Assembly: GCF_000424625.1 (NCBI RefSeq)
Contig: NZ_AUKG01000001.1
Location: 434,001 to 498,000, forward strand
DNA: 64,000 nucleotides
Direction: 5' to 3'
Source of the DNA: Conexibacter woesei Iso977N
Lineage (GTDB): Bacteria; Actinomycetota; Thermoleophilia; Solirubrobacterales; Solirubrobacteraceae
Below the pieces are notes generated by a model, which saw nothing but the letters and a program-made list of their open reading frames with translations, was not told the DNA's origin and searched no databases. The position numbers and the translations under genes were made by a program. Positions within the stretch are counted from its first letter, which is position 1; each line of letters starts with the position of its first letter. Positions 1-8,520 of this stretch are shown here, in pieces.

Positions 1-1638
1 GCCGTCGAAGTCGATGTCGAGGATCGGCAGGTCCTGGCGCGACAGCGCCATCAGCGCCGGGCCCTCGAGGTCCTCGAGGATCACGCGCCACGCCTCGGCG
101 GTCTCGTTGGCGTCGGCGGGCCGCAGCACGACGAGGCCCGGGATCGCACGCAGCGCGGCGAGGTGCTCGACCGGCTGATGGGTCGGGCCGTCGGCGCCGA
201 GGGCGATCGAGTCGTGCGTGTAGACCCACGCGACGCGCAGACCGGTCAGCGCGCTCAACCGGATCGAGCCGCGCATGTAGTCGGAGAACTGCAGGAACGT
301 CGAGCCGTACGGGCGCAGGATGCCGCCGTGGGCCGCGAGGCCGTTGACCGCGCCGCCCATGCCGTGCTCGCGCACGCCCCAGTAGACGTTGCGGCCCGCG
401 TGGCCGCGCGAGAAGCGCTCGTCCTCACCCGGGAACTCGGTCTTGGTCGACTCCGACAGGTCGGCCGCACCGCCGACCATCGTCGGGACGAACGGCGCCA
501 TCGCGGCCATCGCCTTCTGGCCGGCGACGCGCGTGGCGAGCTGCTCCTTGCCGCCCCAGTCGACCGAGCGCAGGACGTCCTTCAGGCCCGGCAGCGGCTT
601 GCCGCCGTACGAGCCGCCCTCCCACGCGAGGTCCCACGCCTTGCCGTCCTCGGCGTTGTCGCCCTTCCACGCGTCCAGGCGCTCCTGCCACTCGGCCTGC
701 AGCGCGGCACCGCGCTCGGCGTTCTTGGCGTACTCCTCGTAGACGCCGTCCGGGACCAGGAAGTGGGCGTCGGGATCCCAGCCCATGACCTCCTTGGTCG
801 CGCGGACCTCGTCCTCGCCGAGCGCCGCGCCGTGGGCCTTCGACGTGCCCTGCTTGTTGGGCGACGGGTAGCCGATGATCGACTTGACGACGATCAGCGA
901 CGGCTTGTCGGTCTGCCGCTGGCCCTCCCTGATCGCGGACTCCAGCGCGACCAGGTCGTTGGCGTCGTGGACCTCCAGGACGTGCCAGCCGTAGGCCTCG
1001 AAGCGCTGCGGCACGTTCTCGACGTCGAAGCTCAGGGACGTCGGGCCGTCGAGCGAGATCGAGTTGTCGTCGTAGAGGTAGACGAGCTTGCCGAGGCCGT
1101 ACTGGCCGGCGATCGACGCGGCCTCGGAGGCGACGCCCTCCATCAGGTCGCCGTCGGAGACGATCGCGTAGATGAAGTGGTCCATCACGTCGGACCCGTA
1201 CTTCTCGCGCAGGAACTCCTCGGCGAGCGCCATGCCGACGCCGTTGGCGAAGCCCTGGCCGAGCGGGCCGGTGGTGACCTCGACGCCCGGCGTGACGTGG
1301 ACGCGGTCGCGCTCCGGGTGACCTGGGGTCAGCGAGCCCCACTCGCGGAACTGCTTGAGCTCGTCCATCGGCAGGTCGTATCCGGCGAGATGCAGCGAGC
1401 TGTAGAGCAGCATCGAGCCATGACCCGCGGACAGGACGAAGCGGTCGCGGTCCGGCCAGTCCGGGTCCTTGGGGTTGTGGCGCATGACCCTCGCGTACAG
1501 GACGTACGCAGCAGGAGCCATGCCCATCGGGAGGCCCGGATGGCCGTTGTTCGCCTTCTGGATGGCGTCCATCGACAGCGTCCGGATCGTGTCGACGGCC
1601 AGCTGATCGATCGAAGTTGAGGAGGTGGCGGCTTCCAT
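1..1638 (-). CDS. tkt: Transketolase, 3' end cut by window edge
   Basis: Thiamine-diphosphate enzyme of the pentose phosphate pathway, moving two-carbon units between sugar phosphates in the cytoplasm. I translated the minus strand from ATG at 1638: 546 codons are open to base 1, so the C-terminal part lies outside. Family signatures are clear: [13 protein letters not shown] near residue 28, [13 protein letters not shown] near 70, [15 protein letters not shown] near 110, the ThDP/metal motif SDGDLMEG followed by DDN, and [13 protein letters not shown] in the second domain. A -10 hexamer TAGGTT ends 7 nt before the ATG, so the mRNA is probably leaderless. The SDR gene lies 30 bp upstream on the same strand. 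Identification is very safe; only the missing C-terminus cannot be judged. Confidence 0.95.
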   Translation of the reverse strand, partial: MEAATSSTSIDQLAVDTIRTLSMDAIQKANNGHPGLPMGMAPAAYVLYARVMRHNPKDPDWPDRDRFVLSAGHGSMLLYSSLHLAGYDLPMDELKQFREWGSLTPGHPERDRVHVTPGVEVTTGPLGQGFANGVGMALAEEFLREKYGSDVMDHFIYAIVSDGDLMEGVASEAASIAGQYGLGKLVYLYDDNSISLDGPTSLSFDVENVPQRFEAYGWHVLEVHDANDLVALESAIREGQRQTDKPSLIVVKSIIGYPSPNKQGTSKAHGAALGEDEVRATKEVMGWDPDAHFLVPDGVYEEYAKNAERGAALQAEWQERLDAWKGDNAEDGKAWDLAWEGGSYGGKPLPGLKDVLRSVDWGGKEQLATRVAGQKAMAAMAPFVPTMVGGAADLSESTKTEFPGEDERFSRGHAGRNVYWGVREHGMGGAVNGLAAHGGILRPYGSTFLQFSDYMRGSIRLSALTGLRVAWVYTHDSIALGADGPTHQPVEHLAALRAIPGLVVLRPADANETAEAWRVILEDLEGPALMALSRQDLPILDIDFDG

Positions 1639-1645
1639 GCAGGAC

Positions 1646-1651
1646 AACCTA
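1646..1651 (-). promoter_or_regulatory. Leaderless -10 element of transketolase
   Basis: TAGGTT on the minus strand, 7 nt before the ATG at 1638. Spacing equals the usual distance from -10 to transcription start, so the start codon is probably the first transcribed base. No Shine-Dalgarno site lies between. Confidence 0.55.
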
Positions 1652-1668
1652 CCCCCCGCGCGGCCCCG

Positions 1669-2553
1669 TTACGGGGTCAACTGCCTGGTTGGGTCACCGG
1701 CCTCGAGCGCCGGATCGGAGTGCGAGGCGCGCAGCTCGTAGGCCGCGCGCTTGCCCGGGTCGATCTGGGCGAGCACCTGGTCGGCCTTCAGCGCGCGGCT
1801 GAGTCCCTCGCGGCCGGAGCGCGGGAGCAGGTTCATCACCTTGGTGATGCCCGCGACCGAGCGCGGCACGAAGACGTCGAAGCGCGCCTCCTTGAGCGCG
1901 GCGACGATCTCGTCGGCGACGTCGGACGGCTCGACCTGCTTGACGCCGCGCGTCGGCGTCAGGCCGCTGGCCAGCTCGGTGTTGACGACGACCGGCATGA
2001 CGCAGGAGACCTCGATGCCGGTGCCGCGCAGCTCGGCGCGCAGCGCCTCGGTGACGCCGACGACGTAGTGCTTGGTCCCGCAGTAGGTGCCGCCACCCGG
2101 GAAGCCGCCCTTGCCGGCGGTCGAGGCGACGTTGACGACGTGGCCGCGGCCGCGGGCCAGGAAGCGCGGGACGATCTCCTTCATCCCGAACATCACGCCG
2201 TTGATGTTGATGTCGACCATGCGCTGGGTCGTGGCGTCGTCCTCGTCCCAGATCGTGTGGCCGACCTGCATGATCCCCGCGTTGTTGACCATGATGTCGA
2301 TCGGGCCGAGCTGCTCCTCGACGCCGTCGAGGAACGCCTTGACCGAGGCGCGCTGGGTGACGTCGAGCGGGAACGCGACGGTGCCGTGGCCGAGCTCGGC
2401 GGCGGTCCTCTCCGCGGTCGCGAGGTCGAGGTCGCCGATCGCGACCTTCATCCCCTCGCGCAGGAACGCCTCTGCGGTGGCACGGCCGATGCCGCGCGCG
2501 GCGCCCGTGATCGCGGCCACCTGGCCGGTGAGGATGCGTTGCTGCTTGGCCAT
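1669..2553 (-). CDS. SDR family NAD(P)-dependent oxidoreductase
   Basis: Classical short-chain dehydrogenase/reductase, 294 aa, cytoplasmic, substrate unknown. Visible motifs: cofactor glycine motif TGAARGIG (residues 16-23), NNAG (90-93), catalytic Ser144, Tyr157 and Lys161 in YCGTK. D41 directly after the second beta strand (AIGDLD) favours NAD over NADP, as known for this family. The start ATG has a good AGGAGGG Shine-Dalgarno site, unlike most single genes here. The stop codon sits in a small CCCCG-TAA-CGGGG hairpin. It is divergent from the GMC oxidoreductase, 100 bp away, and 30 bp upstream of transketolase. The C-terminal 60 residues resemble the long-tail SDRs of actinobacterial lipid metabolism, but no specific role can be assigned. 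Confidence 0.88.
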   Translation of the reverse strand: MAKQQRILTGQVAAITGAARGIGRATAEAFLREGMKVAIGDLDLATAERTAAELGHGTVAFPLDVTQRASVKAFLDGVEEQLGPIDIMVNNAGIMQVGHTIWDEDDATTQRMVDININGVMFGMKEIVPRFLARGRGHVVNVASTAGKGGFPGGGTYCGTKHYVVGVTEALRAELRGTGIEVSCVMPVVVNTELASGLTPTRGVKQVEPSDVADEIVAALKEARFDVFVPRSVAGITKVMNLLPRSGREGLSRALKADQVLAQIDPGKRAAYELRASHSDPALEAGDPTRQLTP

Positions 2554-2641
2554 CGGGACAGTCCCTCCTGAGCGGCGCCCTGCGTGCGCCAGAAAGTTGA
2601 CGGGGGCGTCACCCTAACACGCGGGGCTTGACCGCGCGAGG

Positions 2642-2647
2642 TAGGCT
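2642..2647 (+). promoter_or_regulatory. Leaderless -10 element of GMC oxidoreductase
   Basis: TAGGCT ending 6 nt before the GTG at 2654. A TTGACC upstream is only 8 bp from it, too close to be its -35 box. Confidence 0.5.
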
Positions 2648-2653
2648 GACACC

Positions 2654-4648
2654 GTGTCAACACCTCCAGCGGCCGTTGTCCTCTCCGAGCTGCAGCAGGC
2701 GACGCTGCAGCGGCTCGTCGACACCTTCGCGCCGGAGGTCGCGCGCGAGGACGACCCGACCGGGTTCTGGGCGCGCAGGGGCTCGGACCTCGGCGTGGAC
2801 GCGGCGATCGCGCAGCAGCTCGGGTCCGGCGCGGTGCCGGAGGACCAGGTCGAGGGCGTCCGGCAGTTGTTGGATGCCTTGGCCGCCCAGGGCTTCGACA
2901 ACGCGCCCCAGGAGGTCCGCGAGGCCATCCTGCACGGCTTCATGGACGCCGACCCGGCCGCGCTCGGCGGGCTGTCCGGCCTGCGCGCGCTGACGTTCCT
3001 GTTGTTCTACGCGATCCCGGATCCGGCGACGGGCAAGAACCCCAACTGGGAGGCGATCGGCTACCCGGGACCGCGCGCGGTGCCGCCGTCCCCCGAGGAC
3101 GCGCCGAAGACGATCCCGGTCACGCGGCCGTCGGGCGCGGGCGCCGACCTGGAGCTCGTGGCCGACGTCGTCGTCGTCGGTTCCGGCAGCGGCGGCGGCG
3201 TGATCGCGGGCAAGCTCGCGGGCGCGGGCAAGGACGTCGTCGTCCTCGAGGCGGGCGGCTACTACAACGAGTCCGACTTCAACCAGCTCGAGCTCTGGGC
3301 CTACCAGAACCTCTACCGCGCGGGCGGCCTGGCGCAGACCGCCGAGGGCCAGATCGCGCTGATGACCGGCGCCAACCTCGGCGGCGGCTCGACGGTCAAC
3401 TGGACCAACTGCCTGCGGACCTACGACTGGGTCCGCGAGGAGTGGGAGAACGTCCACGAGCTGGAGGGCCTCGCGGGCGCGGAGTACGACCGCCACCTCG
3501 ACGAGGTCAGCGCGCGGATCGGCGTGACCGACGCCTGCTCCGACGCCAACGGCCCGAATCAGCGCCTGCTCGACGGCGCGGCCAAGCTCGGCATCGACGG
3601 CCGCGTGATCACCCGCAACGCCGACCCCGACAGGTACGACGCCGACCTCGCGGGGCTGATGGGCTTCGGCGACGTCTCGGGCGCGAAGCTCGGGACACTG
3701 AAGACCTACCTGCAGGACGCCGCCGACGCGGGCGCGCGCTTCGTCGTCAACTGCCGCGTCGAGCGCGTGCTGGTGGAGAACGACCGCGCGACCGGCGTCG
3801 AAGGGACCTACGTGGACGCCGAGGGCGTCACGGCGCGGGTCACCGTCCGGGCGCCCACGGTCGTCGTCGCCGCGGGCGCGCTCGACACGCCGGCGCTGCT
3901 GCTGCGGTCCGGGATCGGCGGCCCGGCCGCGGGCGACTACCTGCGCCTGCACCCGGCGACCGCGGTCAACGGCATCTACGACGAGGGCCAGAAGGCGTGG
4001 TGGGGCGCGCCCCAGTCGGCGCTGTCGATGGAGTACAACAACCTCCAGGACGGCTACGGCTACCTGGTCGAGACGTCGCACGCGTCGCCGGGCGTGTCCG
4101 GATCCTCGGTGCCGTGGGAGACCGGCGAGCAGCACAAGGCCGACATGGCGCGGTCGTCGATCTCCTCCGCGCTCGTGTTCCTGATCCGCGACCGCGGGCA
4201 CGGGCGCGTGACGGTCGACGACGCCGGCAACCCGGTGCACCTGTACCCGTTCAGCGACGGCGTCGACCTGGCGAACTTCCGCCACGGGCTGCGCACGATG
4301 GCGCTGATGCACGAGGCCGCGGGCGCCCAGGAGATCGTGACGCTGCACCGCAAGCGGCTGCACTGGTCGCGCAGCAGCGGCGAGTCGATCGACGACTTCG
4401 CGGCGCGCGTGATCGCCGCGCCGCTGACGCCGTTCGAGCACGCGACGTTCTCGCTGCACCACATGGGCAGCGCGCGGATGGGCAAGGACCCCAAGACGTC
4501 GGTCGCCGGGCCGTTCGGCGAGCTGCACGACGTCGGCGGCGTCTGGATCGGCGACGCGTCCGCGTTCCCGACCGCTTCCGGGACCAACCCGATGTTGACG
4601 ACGATGGCGCTCGCGCACCGGACCGCGGAGGCCATCGCGGCGTCATAG
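2654..4648 (+). CDS. GMC oxidoreductase, long-chain alcohol oxidase type
   Basis: FAD-dependent glucose-methanol-choline family enzyme of 664 aa, predicted to oxidise an alcohol to an aldehyde. FAD-binding dinucleotide fold VVVGSGSGGG at residues 173-182 with ribose-binding Glu199. A mid-protein TGANLGGGSTVNW segment fits the GMC flavin loop. The C-terminal block HHMGSARMG (602-610), then DASAFPTASGTNP (ends 646), contains the His and Asn expected in the active site. The N-terminal 150 residues (helical, before the Rossmann fold) match the layout of long-chain fatty alcohol oxidases rather than choline dehydrogenases. GTG start chosen because it follows the -10 hexamer by 6 nt. Stands alone, divergent from the SDR gene, which may share a pathway. 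Substrate is inferred from architecture only. Confidence 0.88.
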   Translation: MSTPPAAVVLSELQQATLQRLVDTFAPEVAREDDPTGFWARRGSDLGVDAAIAQQLGSGAVPEDQVEGVRQLLDALAAQGFDNAPQEVREAILHGFMDADPAALGGLSGLRALTFLLFYAIPDPATGKNPNWEAIGYPGPRAVPPSPEDAPKTIPVTRPSGAGADLELVADVVVVGSGSGGGVIAGKLAGAGKDVVVLEAGGYYNESDFNQLELWAYQNLYRAGGLAQTAEGQIALMTGANLGGGSTVNWTNCLRTYDWVREEWENVHELEGLAGAEYDRHLDEVSARIGVTDACSDANGPNQRLLDGAAKLGIDGRVITRNADPDRYDADLAGLMGFGDVSGAKLGTLKTYLQDAADAGARFVVNCRVERVLVENDRATGVEGTYVDAEGVTARVTVRAPTVVVAAGALDTPALLLRSGIGGPAAGDYLRLHPATAVNGIYDEGQKAWWGAPQSALSMEYNNLQDGYGYLVETSHASPGVSGSSVPWETGEQHKADMARSSISSALVFLIRDRGHGRVTVDDAGNPVHLYPFSDGVDLANFRHGLRTMALMHEAAGAQEIVTLHRKRLHWSRSSGESIDDFAARVIAAPLTPFEHATFSLHHMGSARMGKDPKTSVAGPFGELHDVGGVWIGDASAFPTASGTNPMLTTMALAHRTAEAIAAS

Positions 4649-4686
4649 GCGTTGAGCCCGTTCTTCACACCGGCTTCATGACCGGT

Positions 4687-4699
4687 CAGGTCAGACCTG
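4687..4699. promoter_or_regulatory. Candidate PadR operator
   Basis: CAGGTC-A-GACCTG, a perfect 6-1-6 inverted repeat about 40 bp before the PadR-family gene, within a wider partly symmetric stretch. Position fits autoregulation. No experimental support and no second copy seen. Confidence 0.35.
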
Positions 4700-4739
4700 T
4701 GAAGATCTACGTATTCCGGTCCATCCGTCCAGGCCCAGG

Positions 4740-5258
4740 GTGCTGCGCCACGCGCTCCTCGGCCTGCTCGCCGACCGGCCGATGAGCGGCTACGAGCTCG
4801 CGCAGCGCTTCGAGGCGGCGGTCGGCGCGACCTGGTCGGCCGGGCACTCGCAGATCTACCCCGAGCTCAACCGGCTCGCCGACGAGGGGCTGATCGCCGC
4901 CGACGGCGAGCCCGGGCCGCGCGGGCGCAAGACCTACAGGATCACCGGCGACGGCAGGGACGCCGTGCGCGAGTGGCTGCGGGAGACCGAGCCCGACCGC
5001 ACGGTCCGCGACGAGGCGGCGCTGCGGACGTTCTTCCTGTGGTTGATGGATCCCGACGACGCCCGCGCGCACGTCGAGGCCGAGCTGCGCGCCGCCGAGG
5101 AGGCGCTGAGCACGCTGCGCGCGACCGCCGCGGCGCGCCGGCCCGCGACGCCGGCCGAGCGCTCGCAGCGGATCGGGCTGGAGATCGGCCTGCGCGAGGC
5201 CCAGGCACGAGCCGATTGGGCAGTGTGGGCGCTCGAAAGACTGTCCGAACACCGGTAG
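4740..5258 (+). CDS. PadR family transcriptional regulator
   Basis: Cytoplasmic winged-helix repressor, 172 aa. The N-terminal 85 residues carry the PadR winged helix (LRHALLGLLADRPMSGYELAQRF, then HSQIYPELNRLADEGLI and the wing GPRGRKTYRIT). The rest is the helical VirR-type dimerisation domain (residues 95-172). PadR proteins usually control a neighbouring stress, efflux or catabolic gene. Here the alpha/beta hydrolase starts 9 bp after the stop, though with its own -10 element. The GTG start is the only reasonable one in frame close to the conserved N-terminus. A 13-bp palindrome 40 bp upstream is a possible operator. Ligand unknown. Confidence 0.88.
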   Translation: MLRHALLGLLADRPMSGYELAQRFEAAVGATWSAGHSQIYPELNRLADEGLIAADGEPGPRGRKTYRITGDGRDAVREWLRETEPDRTVRDEAALRTFFLWLMDPDDARAHVEAELRAAEEALSTLRATAAARRPATPAERSQRIGLEIGLREAQARADWAVWALERLSEHR

Positions 5259-5261
5259 CGT
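5256..5261 (+). promoter_or_regulatory. Leaderless -10 element of alpha/beta hydrolase
   Basis: TAGCGT overlapping the PadR stop codon (the TAG at 5256-5258) and ending 6 nt before ATG 5268. Confidence 0.45.
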
Positions 5262-5267
5262 TCGTCC

Positions 5268-6098
5268 ATGCCGTCGTTCTTCGAGCATCAGGGTCGCCGC
5301 CTCGCCTACACCGCCTACGGCGACGGGCCGCGCACGGTCGTCCTGCTGCACGGGCTGCTGCTGTCGCAGAAGATGCACCGGCCGCTGGCGCGGGCGCTGG
5401 CCAAGCGCGGCAACCGCGTCGTGACGCTGGACCTGCTCGGCCACGGCCGCAGCGACCGGCCGCGCGACATGTCCGCCTACTCGATGCCGTTCTTCGGCGA
5501 GCAGGTGATCGCGCTGCTCGACCACCTCGGCGTGCGCGAGGCCGTGATCGCCGGGACGTCGCTGGGCGCCAACACGGCGCTGGAGGCCGCGGCCGCGCAC
5601 CCGGAGCGCGTGCGCGGGATGGTCCTGGAGATGCCGGTGCTCGACAACGCGCTGCTCGGCTGCGCGATCGCGTTCACGCCGCTGATGTGCGCGCTGACGT
5701 TCGGCGAGCCGGTGATGAAGACGGTCTCCGCGGTGACGCGCAGGATCCCGACGGGCCGCGTGTGGGGCGCCGACGTGCTGCTCGACACGGTCCGCCAACA
5801 GCCGGGGCCGAGCGCCGCCGTGCTGCAGGGGCTGTTCTTCGGGCGCGTCGCGCCGCACCGCGACGTCCGCAGGACGATCGACCGCCCGGCGCTCGTGATC
5901 GGCCACGACCACGACCCGGTCCACCCGTTCAGCGACTCCGGCGCGCTGGTCGACGAGCTGCCCGACGCGCGGCTGCTGCGGGCCGACTCGTTCCTGGAGC
6001 TGCGCATGACCCCGGAGCGGTTGACGGACGAGATCGGCGGCTTCATCGCCGAGTGCTGGAAGCCCGCCGCGCGCCGCCGCCGCGCCGTCGCCGCCTAG
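5268..6098 (+). CDS. Alpha/beta fold hydrolase
   Basis: 276 aa, no signal peptide, cytoplasmic. Alpha/beta hydrolase features: oxyanion-hole HGLLL (28-32), strand DLLGHGRSDRP, nucleophile elbow AGTSLGAN with Ser98, and an Asp-rich turn HDHDPVHPF near 210. The position that normally holds the catalytic His reads FLELRMTPERL, with no His; the His of DPVHPF is the only candidate nearby. Either the subfamily uses a different base or the protein is not a hydrolase in the strict sense. It follows the PadR regulator by 9 bp and may be its target. Substrate unknown. Confidence 0.82.
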   Translation: MPSFFEHQGRRLAYTAYGDGPRTVVLLHGLLLSQKMHRPLARALAKRGNRVVTLDLLGHGRSDRPRDMSAYSMPFFGEQVIALLDHLGVREAVIAGTSLGANTALEAAAAHPERVRGMVLEMPVLDNALLGCAIAFTPLMCALTFGEPVMKTVSAVTRRIPTGRVWGADVLLDTVRQQPGPSAAVLQGLFFGRVAPHRDVRRTIDRPALVIGHDHDPVHPFSDSGALVDELPDARLLRADSFLELRMTPERLTDEIGGFIAECWKPAARRRRAVAA

Positions 6099-6160
6099 AA
6101 GCTGGGAGATCCCTGAGCCGGAGCGGCAAGCGCTTTACGCGCAGTTCATCGAAGCACCGG

Positions 6161-6166
6161 TACTCT
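6161..6166 (+). promoter_or_regulatory. Leaderless -10 element of DUF3105 gene
   Basis: TACTCT ending 8 nt before ATG 6175, in a 76-bp gap after the hydrolase gene. Confidence 0.5.
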
Positions 6167-6174
6167 CCCGCGCG

Positions 6175-6900
6175 ATGTCGAGCCGCCAGGAGGAGAAGGA
6201 GCGCCGCCGCCGCGAGCGCGAAGAGCGCGAGCAGGCCGAGGCCAGCAAGGTCGCCAACAGGCGCCGCTTGCAATTGGTCGCCGGTGGCGTGATCGGCCTC
6301 GTGGCCATCGCGGCCGTCGTCGCGGCGATCGTGTCGGCCGCCGGTGGCGGTGGCGACAAGAGGTCGGGCGGCGCCCAGAGCGCCGGCAGCTACAGGGAAG
6401 TGGCCCTACCCGCGCGCAGGACCACCAACTTCGACGCCGCGGTCAAGGCCGCCAGGTGCTTCTACAAGCAGTACCCGAGCGAGGGCCGGACCCACCTCCC
6501 GTCCGACACCGCGACGAACAACACCTACAGGACGAACCCGCCGACCTCCGGCAACCACCGGCCGACTCCGGCCGAGGACGGCGTCTACGCGCCGGGCAAC
6601 ACGCCCGACAAGGAGAACTTCGTCCACACGCTGGAGCACGGCCGGATCGAGCTCCAGTACGCGCCGACCGCGCCCGCCGCGGTCCGCAACCAGCTCTACG
6701 CGCTCTTCAACGAGAAGAGCAAGGGCGTCTCCGCGTACCACATGATGTTGTTCGAGAACAACACCAACATGCCCTACGAGGTCGCCGCGACCGCCTGGAC
6801 CCAGCTGCTCGGCTGCAAGACGGTGAACGCGAACACGTGGGACGCGATCCGCGCCTTCCGCGACCGCTTCGTCGACAAGGGCCCGGAGCTGATCCCGTAG
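6175..6900 (+). CDS. DUF3105 membrane-anchored protein
   Basis: 241 aa, function unknown. Residues 1-36 are a highly charged Arg/Glu helix on the cytoplasmic side, 37-60 form one transmembrane segment (LQLVAGGVIGLVAIAAVVAA), then a short Gly/Ser linker and an extracytoplasmic DUF3105 domain. The family signature is plain: YRTNPPTSGNH followed by DGVYAP and VHTLEHGRIELQY, with conserved His residues that look suited to metal or substrate binding. Such proteins are widespread in Actinobacteria and have no assigned role. Two Cys (in RCFYK and LLGCKT) could form a disulfide outside the cell. Convergent with the ATP-grasp gene, 3 bp away, with a shared hairpin over both stop codons. Confidence 0.85.
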   Translation: MSSRQEEKERRRREREEREQAEASKVANRRRLQLVAGGVIGLVAIAAVVAAIVSAAGGGGDKRSGGAQSAGSYREVALPARRTTNFDAAVKAARCFYKQYPSEGRTHLPSDTATNNTYRTNPPTSGNHRPTPAEDGVYAPGNTPDKENFVHTLEHGRIELQYAPTAPAAVRNQLYALFNEKSKGVSAYHMMLFENNTNMPYEVAATAWTQLLGCKTVNANTWDAIRAFRDRFVDKGPELIP

Positions 6901-6908
6901 GGATCAGC
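6888..6908. terminator. Bidirectional terminator over two stop codons
   Basis: Perfect inverted repeat GCTGATCCC-GTA-GGGATCAGC. It contains the TAG of the DUF3105 gene and the TGA of the convergent ATP-grasp gene, so it can fold in either transcript. No U-tract on either side. Confidence 0.6.
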
Positions 6909-7914
6909 GGGGCGCAGGCGGGCCGGGCGGCGTGACGATGTCCCGCCCGGTCGGCTGCAGCTGCTCGTCGAGCTCCAGCTGCCAGAAGTAGCGGGTGAAG
7001 GTGCGGCCCGCGAGGAAGTCGCCGACGGCGGGCTCGACGGGCTCGCCGTTGGCCATCTGCGCGATCAGCTCCGGGTAGCTGCGCCCGGGCTTGGACGCGT
7101 AGATCGGCGCCGGGAACGCGCCGCCGAAGCGCGTGTTGACGTCGGTGATGCCGAGGCCGGTCTCGCTGTCGCGGAAGACCTGGACGGTCGCGGGGCCGCG
7201 GACGCCGAAGGCCTCCACGACGCGACGACCGAGGTCGATCAGCTCCGCGTCGGCGATCACGGTGCCCTTGATCGACTCGCCGCCGCGGGACTCCAGCATC
7301 GTGCGCGGGATCGCGTTGAGGCAGACGCCGTCGCGGTCGCTGAGGCAGTCGATGGAGAACTCCGGGCCGTCCATGAGGCGCTGGAGCATGACCGGCTCGT
7401 CGATGTAGTTGATGAAGAACTCGGCCTCGGCCTGGGTGCGGGCCGGGAAGATGTTGCGCGCGCCGGAGCCGTGGATCGGCTTGACCATCACGGGGTAGGA
7501 GTCCGGCGCCGGGCCGTCCGGGAGCGTGGTCGACGGCGACGGCAGGCCGTGCTGGAGGAGCAGCTCGTGGCAGGCGTACTTGTCGTAGGTGGCCTCGGCG
7601 ATGTGCGGGTCGGGGACCAGCGCCTGGGGCAGGCGGCCGTCGGCGCGGGCGTGGGCCAGGACGTCGATGTCGAGGTCGGTCAGCGGGACGATCGCGCCGA
7701 CGTCGTGTTGTTCGACAAGTCGTTGGAGGGCGGGGACGTAGTCGGGGTCCTTGATCATCGGGACCGACGTCCGGACGGTCGCGGCGTACTGCGCGGGCGA
7801 CAGCGGGTTGGGGTCGCACGCGACGAGGCGCGTGTGCTGGGCGAAGGCGCTGACGATGTCATAGCGCTTGCCCGTGCCCGTGAGCATGACGGCCTTGTTG
7901 GTGTGGTCGCTCAT
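6904..7914 (-). CDS. ATP-grasp family protein of polysaccharide cluster
   Basis: 336-aa cytoplasmic ATP-grasp enzyme, CarB-like fold, which should activate a carboxylate as acyl phosphate and couple it to an amine. Seen: N-terminal Rossmann-like part MLTGTGKRYDIVSAF, the ATP-grasp lysine region YPVMVKPIHGSGARNIF, and the Mg/ATP site ITDVNTRFGGAFPAPIYA. Start ATG 7914 shares an ATGA overlap with the sugar transferase stop, so the two are translationally coupled. The longer frame upstream is not used. Proteins of this kind recur in exopolysaccharide loci, where they may attach an amino acid or acyl group to a sugar; that role is inference. Confidence 0.82.
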   Translation of the reverse strand: MSDHTNKAVMLTGTGKRYDIVSAFAQHTRLVACDPNPLSPAQYAATVRTSVPMIKDPDYVPALQRLVEQHDVGAIVPLTDLDIDVLAHARADGRLPQALVPDPHIAEATYDKYACHELLLQHGLPSPSTTLPDGPAPDSYPVMVKPIHGSGARNIFPARTQAEAEFFINYIDEPVMLQRLMDGPEFSIDCLSDRDGVCLNAIPRTMLESRGGESIKGTVIADAELIDLGRRVVEAFGVRGPATVQVFRDSETGLGITDVNTRFGGAFPAPIYASKPGRSYPELIAQMANGEPVEPAVGDFLAGRTFTRYFWQLELDEQLQPTGRDIVTPPGPPAPR

Positions 7915-8513
7915 GATGGGTCCTGCCACCCTCCGGTCTCGCCCTTGTAGAGGCCGTGGCCGGTGACGAGCATCCGGGCGGTCAACCACAGGATCTTGAT
8001 GTCGAGGCGCGTCGTCCTGTGCTCGGCGTACCAGAGGTCCAGCTCGATGCGCTCGGGCCAGGGCAGCGACGCGCGCCCGTTGACCTGGGCCCAGCCGGTG
8101 ATGCCGGGCTTGAGCGCGAGGCGCCCGCGCTGGCGGTCGGTGTACTGCTCGACCTGGACCGGGACCGTGGGGCGCGGGCCGATGATCGACATCTCGCCCT
8201 TGAGCACGTTGACGAGGTTGGGCAGCTCGTCGATCGACGAGCGGCGCAGGAACGCGCCGACGTTCGTGATCCGCGAGTCGCCGTCGTCGACCGCGAGGCC
8301 GGCGCCCATCCTCTCGGCGCCGGAGACCATCGTGCGCAGCTTGAGGACGTCGAACGGCGCGCCGTCCTTGCCGACGCGGCGCTGGCGGTAGATCGGGTGG
8401 CCCTTGGACTCCAGGCGGATCGCCAGCAGCGCGCCGAGGACGATCGGGCTGGTGATCGCGAGGACGGTCGCGGAGACGAGGACGTCGAAGAGGCGGCGCA
8501 GGGGCTCGGGCAT
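7911..8513 (-). CDS. Undecaprenyl-phosphate sugar phosphotransferase
   Basis: Bacterial sugar transferase (PglC/WcaJ/EpsL superfamily), 200 aa, which moves a sugar-1-phosphate from a nucleotide sugar to undecaprenyl phosphate and starts a lipid-linked glycan at the inner face of the membrane. Single N-terminal membrane hairpin (residues 5-35, LFDVLVSATVLAITSPIVLGALL), catalytic core KLRTMVSGAE, DELPNLVNVLKGEMSIIGPRP and GITGWAQVNGR. Length fits the minimal monotopic (Lpp) class rather than the long polytopic class. It lies in a leftward operon: GT4, GT2, this gene (7 bp after GT2), ATP-grasp (ATGA overlap). It should provide the priming step for the glycan these genes build. Confidence 0.92.
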   Translation of the reverse strand: MPEPLRRLFDVLVSATVLAITSPIVLGALLAIRLESKGHPIYRQRRVGKDGAPFDVLKLRTMVSGAERMGAGLAVDDGDSRITNVGAFLRRSSIDELPNLVNVLKGEMSIIGPRPTVPVQVEQYTDRQRGRLALKPGITGWAQVNGRASLPWPERIELDLWYAEHRTTRLDIKILWLTARMLVTGHGLYKGETGGWQDPS

Positions 8514-8520
8514 CGGCGGT

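Noticed and set aside
2628-2633. TTGACC as -35 of the GMC oxidoreductase
   Set aside because: Only 8 bp from the -10; too short for sigma-70 promoters.
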